Origin: Paenibacillus validus NBRC 15382
GTDB taxonomy: Bacteria > Bacillota > Bacilli > Paenibacillales > NBRC-103111
NCBI RefSeq assembly: GCF_004000985.1
Contig: NZ_BIMH01000001.1
Coordinates: 310,001-374,000, forward strand
DNA length: 64,000 nt
Reading direction: 5' to 3'
Shown here: in pieces, positions 1 to 9,217 of the stretch
Position numbering within the stretch: the first letter of the stretch is position 1
Layout of the letters: each line of letters begins with the position of its first letter
Notes under the pieces: model-generated
Seen by the model: only the letters and a program-made list of their open reading frames with translations
Told to the model about the DNA's origin: nothing
Databases searched by the model: none
Program-made: the position numbers and the translations under genes

Positions 1-598
1 CCGTAGACAGCTTTGCCGTAATCGTCCAGTATTCTTCCGGCACGAACGCATTAATTTCGTTCTCCCGGTCGTAAATGAGCTTGACAGCTACAGATTGTAC
101 CCGGCCTGCGGAAAGTCCTTTTTTCACCTTTTTCCAGAGCAGCGGACTGATCTTATAACCGACCAACCGGTCCAAAATACGTCTGGCTTGCTGCGCATTA
201 ACCAAATCCTGATTGATTTTGCGCGGCGTCTTGAACGCGTCCTTCACGGCTTGCTTCGTAATCTCGTTAAACACGACGCGGCAGGGGTCCTGATCGGAAA
301 TTTCCAGATAGTGCGCCAAATGCCAGGCGATCGCTTCCCCTTCGCGATCCGGGTCAGCCGCCAGATATACTTTTTTTACGCGTTTGCTCGCGTCTTTCAA
401 TTCTTTCAGAACAGAGCCCTTGCCCCGAATCGTAATGTATTTCGGTTCAAAGTTTTTTTTGATCTCAACGCCGATCTGGCTTTTTGGCAAATCTCGAATG
501 TGCCCCATGGAAGCTTTTACGATATATTTACTGCCCAAGTATTTACCAATCGTTTTGGCTTTTGCGGGTGACTCCACAATGACTAACGAATCGGCCAT
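1..598 (-). CDS. topA: DNA topoisomerase I, N-terminal part (cut by window edge)
   Basis: The first 199 codons of topoisomerase I are visible; the rest lies beyond the left edge. The enzyme relaxes negatively supercoiled DNA by nicking and passing one strand. The protein starts [20 protein letters not shown], the type IA Toprim opening with its catalytic Glu, and the metal-binding [12 protein letters not shown] motif follows at about residues 110-121. [20 protein letters not shown] and the [15 protein letters not shown] stretch of the gate domain come next. The ATG at 598 is preceded by a purine-rich GAAGGGGGAAGGA site. dprA lies just upstream on the same strand, 40 bases away, the usual dprA-topA order in Bacillales. 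Confidence 0.97.
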   Translation of the reverse strand, partial: MADSLVIVESPAKAKTIGKYLGSKYIVKASMGHIRDLPKSQIGVEIKKNFEPKYITIRGKGSVLKELKDASKRVKKVYLAADPDREGEAIAWHLAHYLEISDQDPCRVVFNEITKQAVKDAFKTPRKINQDLVNAQQARRILDRLVGYKISPLLWKKVKKGLSAGRVQSVAVKLIYDRENEINAFVPEEYWTITAKLST

Positions 599-638
599 AG
601 GTGTCCTTCCCCCTTCAACATATATATATGTATACAAA

Positions 639-1742
639 TCAAGGTATCGTGTAGGCTGATCCCGGTAGTTCTACAATTCGTCGCATCATTAGTAAATTTA
701 TCAGAACTGCGTGCAAATGTCCAAAGTTAAATTGACTTTGCCCCAAGAGCTGATCGATCGTTTTCGGACCGGACTCCAGCAATTCATAGATTTTCCGTTC
801 GTCTTCAGCCATAATTCCCAGTGTTTCCTTCGTGTCATTAATGTATGCGGAATGCTCCGAGGCTATCCGGCTCGCATATTCCTCCATAATATCGTCCGGG
901 CTTGTAACCATTTTGGCCCCATCCTTGATGAGCTTCAGCGTTCCTTGACTCTTGGCCGAATGAATCGGCCCCGGAATCGCAAACACGTCGCGCGAGTAGT
1001 CGAGCGCAAGGTTGGCCGTTATCAGCGATCCGCTTTGAAGCGCCGCTTCCACCACGACGACGCCCACGCTTAGCCCTGCAATAATGCGGTTTCGCTGCGG
1101 GAACAAGCCTGCGCGCGGCAGCGTACCGAGCGGATATTCGGACAAGAGCAGCCCTTGCTCCGCGACCCGGTGAAACAACGCTTTATTTTCCGGCGGATAC
1201 ACCGTGTCCAGCCCGCAGCCAAGGACGGCGATCGTACCACCCTTTCCCCTTAAAGCGCCTTCGTGCGATAGGCTGTCAATCCCCCGCGCCATGCCGCTGA
1301 CGACGCAAACACCGGCATTCGCAAGCGACTCACCGAGCCTTTCCGCCGTTAGCTTGCCGTACACGGTCGGCGTTCGCGTCCCTACCAACGCGATACATAA
1401 TCGCCCGCTTAAAGAGAAGTCGCCCTTGCCGTATATAATCCACGGCGGATCGGCCGTTTCTTTCAGCAGCGCCGGGTAATCCGCATCCCAGACGGTCAGC
1501 CAGCGGATTCCCTCGCGTTCATACCTCGCGAGCCAGTCCTCCAAAGTCCGCTCGGACAGCTCCCGCAATGCGGAACTCATCTGTCCGGCCCGGCCGGGTG
1601 TGAATCCGAACTGCGTCCATTCGCGTGGTTCCAGCGTTCGCATATCGTCAAGCGTTTCGAATCGGGATACAAGCCGTTGAATCGTCTTCCAACCGATGCC
1701 GGGCAGTTGATGAAGCGCAAACAAAAGGTGCCGGTTGTTCAT
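639..1742 (-). CDS. dprA: DNA-processing protein DprA
   Basis: DprA binds incoming single-stranded DNA during transformation and loads RecA on it. The 367 residues show an N-terminal helix-hairpin-helix ([14 protein letters not shown], about 13-26), a Rossmann-like core with [10 protein letters not shown] and [16 protein letters not shown] (about 121-165), the [12 protein letters not shown] loop, and a C-terminal winged helix (about 300-365) that ends in the ELPGSAYT strand. Length is normal for the family. The ATG is preceded by AAGGAGTG. It lies between sucD and topA on the same strand, but the sucD terminator separates it from sucCD, so it probably has its own promoter. Nothing appears damaged. 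Confidence 0.97.
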   Translation of the reverse strand: MNNRHLLFALHQLPGIGWKTIQRLVSRFETLDDMRTLEPREWTQFGFTPGRAGQMSSALRELSERTLEDWLARYEREGIRWLTVWDADYPALLKETADPPWIIYGKGDFSLSGRLCIALVGTRTPTVYGKLTAERLGESLANAGVCVVSGMARGIDSLSHEGALRGKGGTIAVLGCGLDTVYPPENKALFHRVAEQGLLLSEYPLGTLPRAGLFPQRNRIIAGLSVGVVVVEAALQSGSLITANLALDYSRDVFAIPGPIHSAKSQGTLKLIKDGAKMVTSPDDIMEEYASRIASEHSAYINDTKETLGIMAEDERKIYELLESGPKTIDQLLGQSQFNFGHLHAVLINLLMMRRIVELPGSAYTIP

Positions 1743-1802
1743 ATAGTATATATCACTCCTTATAATAGAAACAACTTTACTGAAACTCGGGGCGAATCCA
1801 AC

Positions 1803-1842
1803 AAAAAAAACCTCTCATCTCCGTCATGCGGAGAATGAGAGG
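1803..1842 (-). terminator. Rho-independent terminator of sucCD
   Basis: The stem CCTCTCAT-CTCCG pairs with CGGAG-(A)-ATGAGAGG around a five-base loop. On the minus strand a run of eight T follows directly. It lies 21 bases after the sucD stop codon. Confidence 0.92.
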
Positions 1843-1862
1843 CTGCTTGCCGTTCTCGGGAA

Positions 1863-2795
1863 TTATTTGCGGGTCGTGCACTTTTCGAGCAGACCTTTTT
1901 CTTGAAGCACGCTGACAAGCGTGGAGCCCATTTCGGAAGGAGTCGGTGCAACCTTGATGCCGCAGCGTTCCATCGTGGCCACTTTCTCAGCTGCCGTCCC
2001 TTTACCACCGGAAATGATAGCGCCGGCATGGCCCATCCGTTTGCCCGGAGGCGCCGTTTGTCCGCCGATGAAGCCGACAACCGGTTTTTTCATGTTCGCC
2101 GCGATCCATTCGGCCGCTTCTTCTTCGGCAGAACCGCCGATTTCACCGATCATGATGACCGCGTAAGTGTCCGGATCTTCGTTGAACAATTTAAGAATAT
2201 CGATGAACTCGGAGCCTTTAACCGGGTCGCCGCCGATACCTACAGCGGACGATTGGCCGATACCGCGAGTCGTTAATTGATGCACGGCTTCGTATGTCAA
2301 CGTTCCGCTTCGGGAAACAACGCCGACATGACCTTTGGTGTGAATATATCCCGGCATGATGCCGATTTTGCACTCGTCCGGCGTGATGACGCCCGGGCAG
2401 TTCGGTCCGATCAGGACGGTCTTCTTGCCTTCCATGTAACGGCTGACTTTAACCATGTCCAGAACCGGAATACCTTCCGTGATGCAGATGACGAGGTCAA
2501 GCTCGGCGTCAACGGCTTCGATGATTGCGTCTGCGGCGAACGGAGCGGCAACATAAATAACGGATGCGGTCGCGCCGGTCGCTTTTTTCGCTTCTTGAAC
2601 CGTATTGAAAACCGGCAGAGAGACGGTTGTACCGTTCTCCAGCGTAATATCGATGTTCGTTCCGCCTTTACCCGGCGTTACGCCGCCAACCATTTGCGTA
2701 CCGTATTCCAAACCGCCCTTGGTATGGAACAAACCGGTCGCGCCGGTAATCCCTTGTGTGATGACCTTTGTATTTTTATCTACCAAAATAGACAT
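1863..2795 (-). CDS. sucD: Succinyl-CoA synthetase alpha subunit
   Basis: The alpha subunit of succinyl-CoA ligase carries the phosphohistidine and binds CoA in the citric acid cycle step that makes a nucleoside triphosphate from succinyl-CoA. The 310 residues contain the N-terminal CoA-binding Rossmann fold ([11 protein letters not shown], about 16-26), the IGPNCPG segment near 128, and [10 protein letters not shown] near 247, where the His is the phosphorylated residue. Length is normal. The ATG has AGGGGATG upstream. sucC lies 61 bases upstream and the two form one transcription unit that ends in the hairpin at 1803-1842. Confidence 0.98.
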   Translation of the reverse strand: MSILVDKNTKVITQGITGATGLFHTKGGLEYGTQMVGGVTPGKGGTNIDITLENGTTVSLPVFNTVQEAKKATGATASVIYVAAPFAADAIIEAVDAELDLVICITEGIPVLDMVKVSRYMEGKKTVLIGPNCPGVITPDECKIGIMPGYIHTKGHVGVVSRSGTLTYEAVHQLTTRGIGQSSAVGIGGDPVKGSEFIDILKLFNEDPDTYAVIMIGEIGGSAEEEAAEWIAANMKKPVVGFIGGQTAPPGKRMGHAGAIISGGKGTAAEKVATMERCGIKVAPTPSEMGSTLVSVLQEKGLLEKCTTRK

Positions 2796-2856
2796 GTTTA
2801 TGGTTCACATCCCCTGAATTATTTAGAAAAGGCTTTGCCTGTTTGCGTCGTTCGAC

Positions 2857-4017
2857 TTATTTCACCAGTGCCACGATTTTTTGAGCGCCGTCTGCCATCG
2901 AATCGGCAGCCACGATATTCAGGCCGGATTCGTTCAAGATTTTTTTGCCGAGCTCTACGTTCGTGCCTTCCAAACGGACGACGAGCGGACGAGACAATCC
3001 CAGCTCTCTAGCCGCAGCAACGACACCTTCCGCGATAATGTCGCATTTCATAATGCCGCCGAAAATATTGACGAAAATCCCTTTGACGTTCTCGTCGGAC
3101 AAAATGATTTTGAACGCTTCCGTTACTTTCTCCTTGGTAGCGCCGCCCCCTACATCAAGGAAGTTGGCCGGGTCGCCGCCGTAATATTTAATAATGTCCA
3201 TCGTCGCCATGGCCAGACCTGCGCCGTTAACCATGCAGCCGATGTTGCCGTCGAGCGCGATGTAGCTGAGGTCATACTTGGACGCTTGAATTTCCTTCTC
3301 GTCTTCTTCTTCCAAATCGCGAAGCTCAACAATGTCTTTGTGACGGAACAAAGCGTTCGAATCGAAGTTCAATTTGGCATCCAGAGCCATAACGTTGCCA
3401 TCGCCGGTAACAACGAGCGGGTTAATTTCGGCGATAGAGCAATCTTTCTCAACGAAAGCGGTATATAACGACAGCATAAATTTAGCCGCTTTATTTACGA
3501 GCTCGTTAGGAATATTGATGTTATAGGCGAGTCTACGCGCTTGGAACGGTTGCAAGCCGATGGCCGGATCGACAACTTCTTTGAAGATTTTCTCCGGGGA
3601 ATGAGCGGCTACTTCTTCGATTTCCGTACCGCCTTCTTCAGAGCCCATGATCACGACGCGTCCCGTACCGCGGTCTACGACGACGCCAATGTAGTATTCT
3701 TTCTTAATATCGCAGCCTTGTTCGATTAAAAGGCGCTTCACTTCTTTACCTTCCGGACCCGTTTGGTGAGTCACCAGCACTTTGCCGAGAATTTGCTCAG
3801 CGTATGTACGCACTTCATCCAGGTTTTTGGCAACCTTAACACCGCCAGCTTTACCGCGGCCGCCAGCATGAATTTGCGCCTTGACGACGACGACCGGAGT
3901 ACCGAGCGACTTCGCCGCTTCCACCGCTTCGTCCACCGTGAAAGCCACTTTACCTTCCGGTACGGCAACCCCGTACTGCTTCAGCACTTCTTTGCCTTGA
4001 TACTCATGGATATTCAT
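2857..4017 (-). CDS. sucC: Succinyl-CoA synthetase beta subunit
   Basis: The beta subunit supplies the ATP-grasp fold and the nucleotide and succinate sites of the citric acid cycle enzyme. The 386-residue product opens [20 protein letters not shown]. It has the ATP-grasp [16 protein letters not shown] at about 46-61, the metal-site stretch EINPLVV near 198, and a C-terminal flavodoxin-like ligase domain with [13 protein letters not shown] near 320. The start ATG follows a strong AGGAGG site. It is the first gene of sucCD, with a candidate promoter about 130 bases upstream. Confidence 0.98.
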   Translation of the reverse strand: MNIHEYQGKEVLKQYGVAVPEGKVAFTVDEAVEAAKSLGTPVVVVKAQIHAGGRGKAGGVKVAKNLDEVRTYAEQILGKVLVTHQTGPEGKEVKRLLIEQGCDIKKEYYIGVVVDRGTGRVVIMGSEEGGTEIEEVAAHSPEKIFKEVVDPAIGLQPFQARRLAYNINIPNELVNKAAKFMLSLYTAFVEKDCSIAEINPLVVTGDGNVMALDAKLNFDSNALFRHKDIVELRDLEEEDEKEIQASKYDLSYIALDGNIGCMVNGAGLAMATMDIIKYYGGDPANFLDVGGGATKEKVTEAFKIILSDENVKGIFVNIFGGIMKCDIIAEGVVAAARELGLSRPLVVRLEGTNVELGKKILNESGLNIVAADSMADGAQKIVALVK

Positions 4018-4145
4018 TTAGCAAAATCCTCCTATCGGTATTGACTTGCTCTATGGAATCGACCCTTCCCTTCCGGTAAGAGTTGACCGCTAAAAATACG
4101 CGCGCTTGCCAAACAATAGCATGTCCGATCTGGCAAACCTTTATC

Positions 4146-4154
4146 ATTGTAACA
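4146..4154 (-). promoter_or_regulatory. Candidate extended -10 promoter for sucCD
   Basis: On the minus strand the sequence reads TG-T-TACAAT, an extended -10 element. No good -35 lies 16-18 bases upstream, which is compatible with the extended type. A transcript would start near 4139 and carry a leader of about 120 bases that holds a TTGCCA/TGGCAA inverted repeat. Confidence 0.5.
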
Positions 4155-4286
4155 CTTTTTTTAAGCGGATACCTTATTTTTTATGTTAAAATAGCGATAT
4201 ATTATTTTTATAGATTCACAAAATATTAGTTTTCGGAACGGAGCAGTTTTCTGATTCGACAAAATTAGACAAAGACGGAAGGCGGA

Positions 4287-4829
4287 GTGAAGTTGAAACG
4301 AATTGCTATTGATATGGATGAAGTCATTGCGGATGCCATGAGCAAATATTTGCGTTTGTATAACGAGGGCTTCCAGGAACAATTGACTGCCGCGGATTTG
4401 CACGGCGTTAAGCTGCGCGCATTGCGGCCGGAAAGAAGCGACGATATACATGAGATTTTCATGACGAACGACTTCTTTCGCGACCTGGAGGTCATGCCTC
4501 ACAGTCAGGAAGTCATTCGCGAATTGAGCGAATCGTACGAAATCTTCATCACGACCGCTGCCATGGAAGTGCCGACGTCTTTTAATGCCAAGTATGCTTG
4601 GCTGAAGGAGCACTTTCCGTTCTTGTCGGATATGAATTTCGTGTTTTGCGGGGATAAAAGCATCATTCGGGCCGATTACTTGATCGACGATAATGCGAAG
4701 CATTTTGAACGGTTTGAAGGACAAGGCCTGCTGTTTACGTCTCCTCACAACATTCTTGAAACGGGTTACGTTCGCGTGAATAATTGGCTGGAGGTTCGAG
4801 ACTTCTTCGCCAAGGCGTTAAACATGTAA
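4287..4829 (+). CDS. HAD-superfamily 5'(3')-deoxyribonucleotidase-like protein
   Basis: This 180-residue protein belongs to the NT5C-like HAD phosphatases. The nucleophile motif DMDEVIADAMSKY is at about residues 9-21, a threonine-containing motif II (IFITTAAM) near 91, and the acidic motif LIDDNAKHF near 132. Family members remove phosphate from deoxyribonucleoside monophosphates; the substrate cannot be read from the sequence. The start is uncertain. The GTG at 4287 leaves only four bases after GGAAGG, while the in-frame TTG at 4293 gives a ten-base spacing. The gene stands alone on the plus strand between sucC (divergent) and a zinc-ribbon gene (convergent). Confidence 0.85.
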   Translation: MKLKRIAIDMDEVIADAMSKYLRLYNEGFQEQLTAADLHGVKLRALRPERSDDIHEIFMTNDFFRDLEVMPHSQEVIRELSESYEIFITTAAMEVPTSFNAKYAWLKEHFPFLSDMNFVFCGDKSIIRADYLIDDNAKHFERFEGQGLLFTSPHNILETGYVRVNNWLEVRDFFAKALNM

Positions 4830-4862
4830 AAACGCGCATTTCCGTCAAAGAAGATGCGCGTT
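4830..4862 (-). terminator. Hairpin between convergent genes
   Basis: AACGCGCA pairs with TGCGCGTT across a 16-base loop. On the minus strand five T follow the stem, so it may end the zinc-ribbon gene transcript and also block read-through from the nucleotidase gene. Confidence 0.5.
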
Positions 4863-4868
4863 CCGGTC

Positions 4869-5126
4869 TCAATAAATCGTATTGATGGAAGTCGATTCTC
4901 GAGGCTCTCTCTCCGCTTGTTTAATGAAGCGCAGCTCGTTTCCGGTGAATTGACACACCAGACATTGGATCGTCGGCTCCTGGCCTTCGATCGCTTCGGG
5001 TTCGGTCACCTGCTGGACCGTCCCGGTTATCGCGTCTTTCAGAAAACGCTGCGAGTAGCTCGATATGATGCTGAACTTAATACGATTGGACCGGCAATTC
5101 GGACAAAAGTACGGTTTTTCCTGCAT
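4869..5126 (-). CDS. Small zinc-ribbon protein of unknown function
   Basis: I do not recognise a named family. The 85 residues carry two metal-binding pairs, CPNC at about 8-11 and CLVC at about 55-58, as in a zinc ribbon, and the C-terminus is charged. The ATG is well placed after AGAGGTGATG. A TTGAAC/GACAAT promoter-like pair with short spacing lies upstream. The gene is divergent from yifB with about 180 bases between the two starts. It is probably a small nucleic-acid or protein-binding factor, but this is only inference from the zinc ligands. Confidence 0.75.
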   Translation of the reverse strand: MQEKPYFCPNCRSNRIKFSIISSYSQRFLKDAITGTVQQVTEPEAIEGQEPTIQCLVCQFTGNELRFIKQAEREPRESTSINTIY

Positions 5127-5204
5127 CTCTCATCACCTCTAGCCCCATTGTCGCCAAAATTCCGGCGGTTCAAACGTCGTGTTACAGCTTCTGCGTGCAA
5201 ACTG

Positions 5205-5233
5205 TTGCAAGCTTTGAAGGGAACGATTACAAT
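5205..5233 (+). promoter_or_regulatory. SigA-type promoter of yifB
   Basis: TTGCAA, a 17-base spacer and TACAAT on the plus strand. Transcription would begin near 5240, just ahead of the leader hairpin at 5258-5300. Confidence 0.65.
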
Positions 5234-5257
5234 ACAATCATAATGAGGCGGATAAGG

Positions 5258-5300
5258 AAGCACCTTTAGCCATGGCAAATTCATGGGAGAGGTGTTTTTT
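5258..5300 (+). promoter_or_regulatory. Terminator-like leader hairpin that covers the yifB ribosome binding site
   Basis: AAGCACCT (5258-5265) pairs with AGGTGTTT (5290-5297, one G-U pair). An inner stem CCATG/CATGG (5270-5274 and 5282-5286) encloses the loop. Six T (5295-5300) follow, so the element looks like an intrinsic terminator. Its 3' arm contains the GAGGTG of the yifB ribosome binding site, and the ATG is three bases after the T run. It could act by attenuation or by hiding the binding site. Confidence 0.6.
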
Positions 5301-5303
5301 GGC

Positions 5304-6872
5304 ATGTACGGAAAAGTAACGAGCGCATGTTTGCACGGCGTGGAAGGCAGATTGATCGAGGTTGAGGTCGACTTGAGCAACGGACTTCCCCAAATGAATA
5401 TTGTCGGTTTGCCGGACAGCGCGGTCAAAGAATCGATCGAGCGCGTGCGGGCGGCCGTCAAAAACTGCGGGTTTACCTTTCCGCTGCAGCGAATCACGGT
5501 GAACTTGGCGCCGGCCGACATTCGCAAAGAAGGCGCCGCATTCGACCTGGCTATCGCATTAGGCATTCTCGCGACAAGCGGCCAGCTGGAGCCGGAAGCG
5601 CTGGAGCGTTCGCTCCTGATTGGCGAGCTGGCTTTGGACGGATCGATTCGCCCAGTACCCGGCGTGTTGTCGATGATCGAATCGGCGGTTAAACGAGGGA
5701 TCCGCCGGGTGATCGTACCGCGGGATAACGCCGAGGAAGCTGGCTGGATTCAAGGCTGTGAAGTCGTGCCGGCCAGCCATTTAGCGGAATGGAATTTGAG
5801 GCTGACAGCGGATACGGATGGCGGACGACAGGCTTTAGCCCCTGCGCTTGCACAAGCAGCGTCCCTTCAAGCGGATGCACAAGCCGACGATTACGCCGAC
5901 GTTTGCGGACAGCAGCACGTCAAGCGCGCGCTGATGGTCAGTGCCGCGGGCATGCACAACATCCTGTTAATCGGGCCGCCCGGCACGGGCAAAACGATGC
6001 TTGCCAAACGACTGCCCACCATCATGCCGCCCATGAACGAGCAGGAATCGTTAGACGTAACTAAAATTTACAGCGCCTCCGGCAAATTCGCCGATCGTCG
6101 GCAGCTGGTGCGGGAACGCCCTTTCCGCACGCCGCATCATACGATATCGGCGGCCGGGTTAGTCGGTGGAGGCGGCGTGCCCAAGCCCGGCGAGATCAGC
6201 CTCGCGCATCGCGGGGTGTTATTTCTGGACGAGCTGCCTGAATTTACGAGAACGGTGCTGGAGGTGCTGCGCCAGCCCATGGAGGAACGATGGGTAACGA
6301 TCGGACGGGCGAAAGCCGTCTATCGGTTTCCTGCCCATTTTCTGCTGGCCGCTTCGATGAATCCGTGTCCATGCGGATATTGGGGAGCCGATACGGGCGA
6401 CGGGAACGATGCCTGCTTCTGCTCCCCCTTGAAATTGGCGCAATACCGCTCGAAAATTTCCGGCCCGCTGCTGGACCGGATCGACCTGCATGTCGAGGTG
6501 CCCCGGGTTCCCTTTGAGCAATTAGCCGGCTTGGAGAAGCCGATGTCATCGTCCGAAATGCGGGAACGCGTCGAGCAGGCGCACTTGACGCAGAAACGGC
6601 GTTTTCAGGGAACCGGCATACTGTTCAACAGCGAGCTGAGCGGCCGCCGTTTACGCGAATACGGAAGGCTGCAGCGGGACGCCTCCGCCTTGCTGGAGCG
6701 TTCGTTCACACTGCTCGGCTTAAGCGTTCGCTCTTATGACCGGATTATTAAAGTCGCGCGCACGATTGCGGATTTGGAGGGAAGCGATGAAGTGAACGCC
6801 CATCATGTCGCCGAGGCGCTGCAATACCGCAGTCTCGACAAGAAGCAAAAGCCGCAATCGCTCTCCCGTTAG
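5304..6872 (+). CDS. yifB: YifB/ComM-family Mg-chelatase-like AAA ATPase
   Basis: The protein (522 residues) has an N-terminal Lon-like ChlI domain (about 20-140), then an AAA core with Walker A GPPGTGKTMLAKRL near 220, Walker B GVLFLDELPEF near 303 and the AASMNPCPCGYWG stretch near 345, and a C-terminal Mg-chelatase domain ending KPQSLSR. In Gram-negative bacteria ComM is a branch-migration helicase in transformation; its role in Firmicutes is not established. The ATG at 5304 fits GGGAGAGGTG and the usual MYGKV start better than an in-frame ATG 21 bases upstream. Its 3' end is duplicated at about 8415-8550 beyond the kinase gene. Confidence 0.95.
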   Translation: MYGKVTSACLHGVEGRLIEVEVDLSNGLPQMNIVGLPDSAVKESIERVRAAVKNCGFTFPLQRITVNLAPADIRKEGAAFDLAIALGILATSGQLEPEALERSLLIGELALDGSIRPVPGVLSMIESAVKRGIRRVIVPRDNAEEAGWIQGCEVVPASHLAEWNLRLTADTDGGRQALAPALAQAASLQADAQADDYADVCGQQHVKRALMVSAAGMHNILLIGPPGTGKTMLAKRLPTIMPPMNEQESLDVTKIYSASGKFADRRQLVRERPFRTPHHTISAAGLVGGGGVPKPGEISLAHRGVLFLDELPEFTRTVLEVLRQPMEERWVTIGRAKAVYRFPAHFLLAASMNPCPCGYWGADTGDGNDACFCSPLKLAQYRSKISGPLLDRIDLHVEVPRVPFEQLAGLEKPMSSSEMRERVEQAHLTQKRRFQGTGILFNSELSGRRLREYGRLQRDASALLERSFTLLGLSVRSYDRIIKVARTIADLEGSDEVNAHHVAEALQYRSLDKKQKPQSLSR

Positions 6873-7040
6873 GAAGCGTCTGCGGATCCTGCCCACTGTC
6901 CGACCTGTACGATGCTGCCTCAATCTATACTCGAATATCGCTAAGATTCAAGCGGACTTGGCGCGCATACCGTATGCCGGTACAAATCCGCCTTAGCCGT
7001 CCCGGCTAATAGCCGCTGCTATCGGCCGCATCATTTTCAA
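6870..7040 (-). pseudogene. Degenerate 3' part of a second yraN copy
   Basis: Directly after the yifB stop codon the sequence follows the yraN 3' half at 8547-8720 base for base over long runs, for example GCGGAT, CGGACTTG, GCCGT and CGCTGCT, in the same order and with the same spacing. Read on the minus strand, its end (IVQV...ADAS, stop) lines up with yraN's VIQL...RNAF, stop. There is no intact reading frame. The remnant reaches the kinase stop codon at about 7041. Confidence 0.7.
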
Positions 7041-8297
7041 CTAGGCGCTGGGGAACATAATATTGCATTCCGTACCTTTGCCCTGCTCACTCTTAATATC
7101 GATCTTCCCATTCATCTTTTTTATAATGCCGAAGGAAACCATAGTCCCGAGACCTGTGCCCTTTTCCTTGGTCGAATAATAAGGGGTTCCAAGTCTTTTG
7201 ATTTGCTCGGCAGTCATTCCAATTCCGGTATCGCTAATGATGATGACAACATGATCGTACATTTTATAAGCCTTAATTTCCAAAAGACCTCCATTATACA
7301 TGGCCTCAATAGCGTTCTTGCCGATATTGATTAAAGCCTGTCTAAATTTATAGCGGTCTCCCACAATATGCAGGAGATGTTCTTTAGGCAATATAGCATT
7401 GATTTGTATATTATTGTAATTGGCATACGTCAGGAGAACATTCGATAAATAACTGATTTCCTCATGAATATGGATCTTTTCAATAATTTCAGGATCGGGT
7501 TTGGCCAGCGAGAGATAATCGGTAATAATGACCTGGGCACGATCCAATTCTTCCAAACATATTTTTTGATACAGTTGTCTCTTATCTTTATCTAAGTTTT
7601 CTGATCCAAACAACTGGATAAAACCTCTCACCGTTGTAAGCGGGTTCCGAATCTCATGAGCAACGGAAGCGGCCATGTCGCTGACCATTTTCATTTTCTC
7701 GCTTTTGCTAACCTCTTCTTGCATGTGAAAATAGGTATTCAGAAATTCCACTAAATAAACGCATAAGCCCACGATTACACCTTGGATGGCATAGGTCTGC
7801 AAGGTTTCCATAGGGTTATTAATAAAAAGTTCGATTTGCTGCGTCATGAAGAGATAAGCGGTAAATGTCGTCAGTTTAATCAGGGTACATAAAAGGACCG
7901 CTGCTATGATTTTATGAGACAGCTTTAAATAGGCATACTTTCTAAGCGAGAAAACGATCACAATAAAACTGGGCAGTAACGCAATGGCGTAAAACAAATT
8001 GTACGGATATCCTGCAAGATAACGGTATAAAATGAGGGTTGCGTATAATAAAAGGGAGACTTGCGTTCCGCCATACAGAGCTCCGACCGCTAAAGGAATC
8101 GAGCGAAAATCATAATTTAATCCATTCAGATTGATTGGAAAGGACATGGTGACTACTAAGGCAAACGCAAAGAGGATATACAACAGCAATCGGTATAGTA
8201 GAATTCTGCTTTTGGTTTTGTAAATATAGGGATAAAATACGAGCGGAGAAAAGATAATGAAAATATTTAACAAGAAATCTTTGAAATAAGCGATCAT
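7041..8297 (-). CDS. KinB/LytS-like membrane sensor histidine kinase (orphan)
   Basis: This 418-residue sensor kinase has six or so hydrophobic segments in residues 1-190, with the 5TMR-LYT pattern SIPLAVGALYGGTQVSLLL at about 66-84. A HisKA box VAHEIRNPLTTVRGF follows (phosphorylated His214), then the N box NIGKNAIEAM, G1 DTGIGM and G2 GTGLGT of the ATPase domain. The H-box resembles sporulation phosphorelay kinases such as KinB. No response regulator gene is adjacent. The ATG at 8297 follows CTGGAGG; the longer open frame upstream only reads antisense through a yifB remnant. The gene is much richer in A+T than its neighbours and is flanked by degenerate yraN and yifB pieces, so it was probably acquired. 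Confidence 0.9.
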   Translation of the reverse strand: MIAYFKDFLLNIFIIFSPLVFYPYIYKTKSRILLYRLLLYILFAFALVVTMSFPINLNGLNYDFRSIPLAVGALYGGTQVSLLLYATLILYRYLAGYPYNLFYAIALLPSFIVIVFSLRKYAYLKLSHKIIAAVLLCTLIKLTTFTAYLFMTQQIELFINNPMETLQTYAIQGVIVGLCVYLVEFLNTYFHMQEEVSKSEKMKMVSDMAASVAHEIRNPLTTVRGFIQLFGSENLDKDKRQLYQKICLEELDRAQVIITDYLSLAKPDPEIIEKIHIHEEISYLSNVLLTYANYNNIQINAILPKEHLLHIVGDRYKFRQALINIGKNAIEAMYNGGLLEIKAYKMYDHVVIIISDTGIGMTAEQIKRLGTPYYSTKEKGTGLGTMVSFGIIKKMNGKIDIKSEQGKGTECNIMFPSA

Positions 8298-8414
8298 AGT
8301 TGCCTCCAGTTTATTTCTCCTGTTTTTCTCCACTTCCAGAAACAAAAACCATTTTTTTGTATAGAATTCGACAACCCTTGTCGCTATCCTTCTATGCGTA
8401 GAGACCTTCCTGAA

Positions 8415-8550
8415 AATAAACAAATCGCCAAACGTCTGCTCCTTGACGCCGCCCGAAAGGAAGCAACAACGGTAGACGCCCCCCTTGGCCAAGGCACTGC
8501 AATTCCAAAGTCTCGACAACATACAAAATCCGCAATCGCTCTCCCGTCAG
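8415..8550 (+). pseudogene. Degenerate 3' end of a second yifB copy
   Basis: Bases about 8487-8550 match the true yifB end at 6808-6872. In one frame they read ALQFQSLDNIQNPQSLSRQ, against ALQYRSLDKKQKPQSLSR and stop in the intact gene. Upstream, about 8415-8486, IAKRLLLDAARKEATTVDA resembles VARTIADLEGSDEVNAHH of yifB with small deletions. The stop codon is changed (TAG to CAG) and the frame is broken. This copy still abuts the intact yraN. Confidence 0.75.
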
Positions 8551-8921
8551 AAAGCGTTGCGGATATGTTCCAGCTGTATGACGTTGTCCTCACGATCCAT
8601 CCGGATTGCGACTACGTCGAACCGGACTTGACGGTCGTACACCCGATAACGGTGCAAGTACACTTCGGCCGTCTCCCGGATTTGGCGCTGCTTCCTGCCG
8701 TTGACCGATTCGGAAGGCGTACCGTATGTCTCGTTCAAATTTCGGCTGCGCACTTCAACAATAACGAGCGTCCCTTTCTCCTCCGCCACGATATCCAGCT
8801 CTCCTGTGCGGCAGCGCCAATTTCGTGCAACAATCGTCCATCCTTCGCGGTTTAAATAGGCCGCTGCCTCCGCTTCGCTCTTGGCGCCCCTTTGTTTCCT
8901 ATTGGCGAGCCGATCCGTCAA
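8547..8921 (-). CDS. yraN: UPF0102/YraN-family nuclease-fold protein
   Basis: The 124-residue protein has the restriction-endonuclease-like pattern of the family: GAKSEAEAAAYL near 12, the acidic residue of RTGELDIVAEEKGTLVIVEVRSR (about 39-61), and a C-terminal basic strand (VRFDVVAI). Family function is unproven; it is usually described as a predicted endonuclease. The start is a TTG at 8921 with GGAGG eight bases upstream, and TTGA overlaps the stop of ylqH, so translation is probably coupled. Its stop codon overlaps the position of the degraded yifB' stop, so the two genes originally converged here. Confidence 0.9.
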   Translation of the reverse strand: MTDRLANRKQRGAKSEAEAAAYLNREGWTIVARNWRCRTGELDIVAEEKGTLVIVEVRSRNLNETYGTPSESVNGRKQRQIRETAEVYLHRYRVYDRQVRFDVVAIRMDREDNVIQLEHIRNAF

Positions 8922-9217
8922 TGCTCACTCCTCCATTCCTTCGCCCGGGAATCCGAACGGTAAATGTAGGAGAGCACCTCCGCCACAAGCTTGTACAGCT
9001 CGGGCGGTATTTCCTGATCGATGTCCAACTTGGACAGCACCTCGACGAGCGAAGGATCCTCTTGAATCGGAACGCCGTTTTCTTTGGCTTTGTCCAGCAT
9101 CAATTCGGCGATCCGGCCCTTCCCTTTGGCCACCAGCTTCGGCGCTGCCGTGCTTTCGGGCGCATATTTGAGGGCCACCGCTCTCTTTACGGCTCCAGAC
9201 GGTTCGTTTTTACTCAT
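8918..9217 (-). CDS. ylqH: FlhB C-terminal-domain-like protein YlqH
   Basis: This 99-residue protein matches only the cytoplasmic C-terminal domain of the FlhB/YscU export switch: AVALKYAPESTAAPKLVAKGKG (about 13-34), then ENGVPIQEDPSLVEVLSKLDIDQEIP and VAEVLSYIY. The conserved NPTH self-cleavage site of true FlhB is absent and no membrane segments are present, so it is not the export gate itself. The ATG overlaps the ylqG stop (ATGA). The rnhB-ylqG-ylqH order is the same as in Bacillus subtilis; the function is unknown. Confidence 0.85.
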   Translation of the reverse strand: MSKNEPSGAVKRAVALKYAPESTAAPKLVAKGKGRIAELMLDKAKENGVPIQEDPSLVEVLSKLDIDQEIPPELYKLVAEVLSYIYRSDSRAKEWRSEH

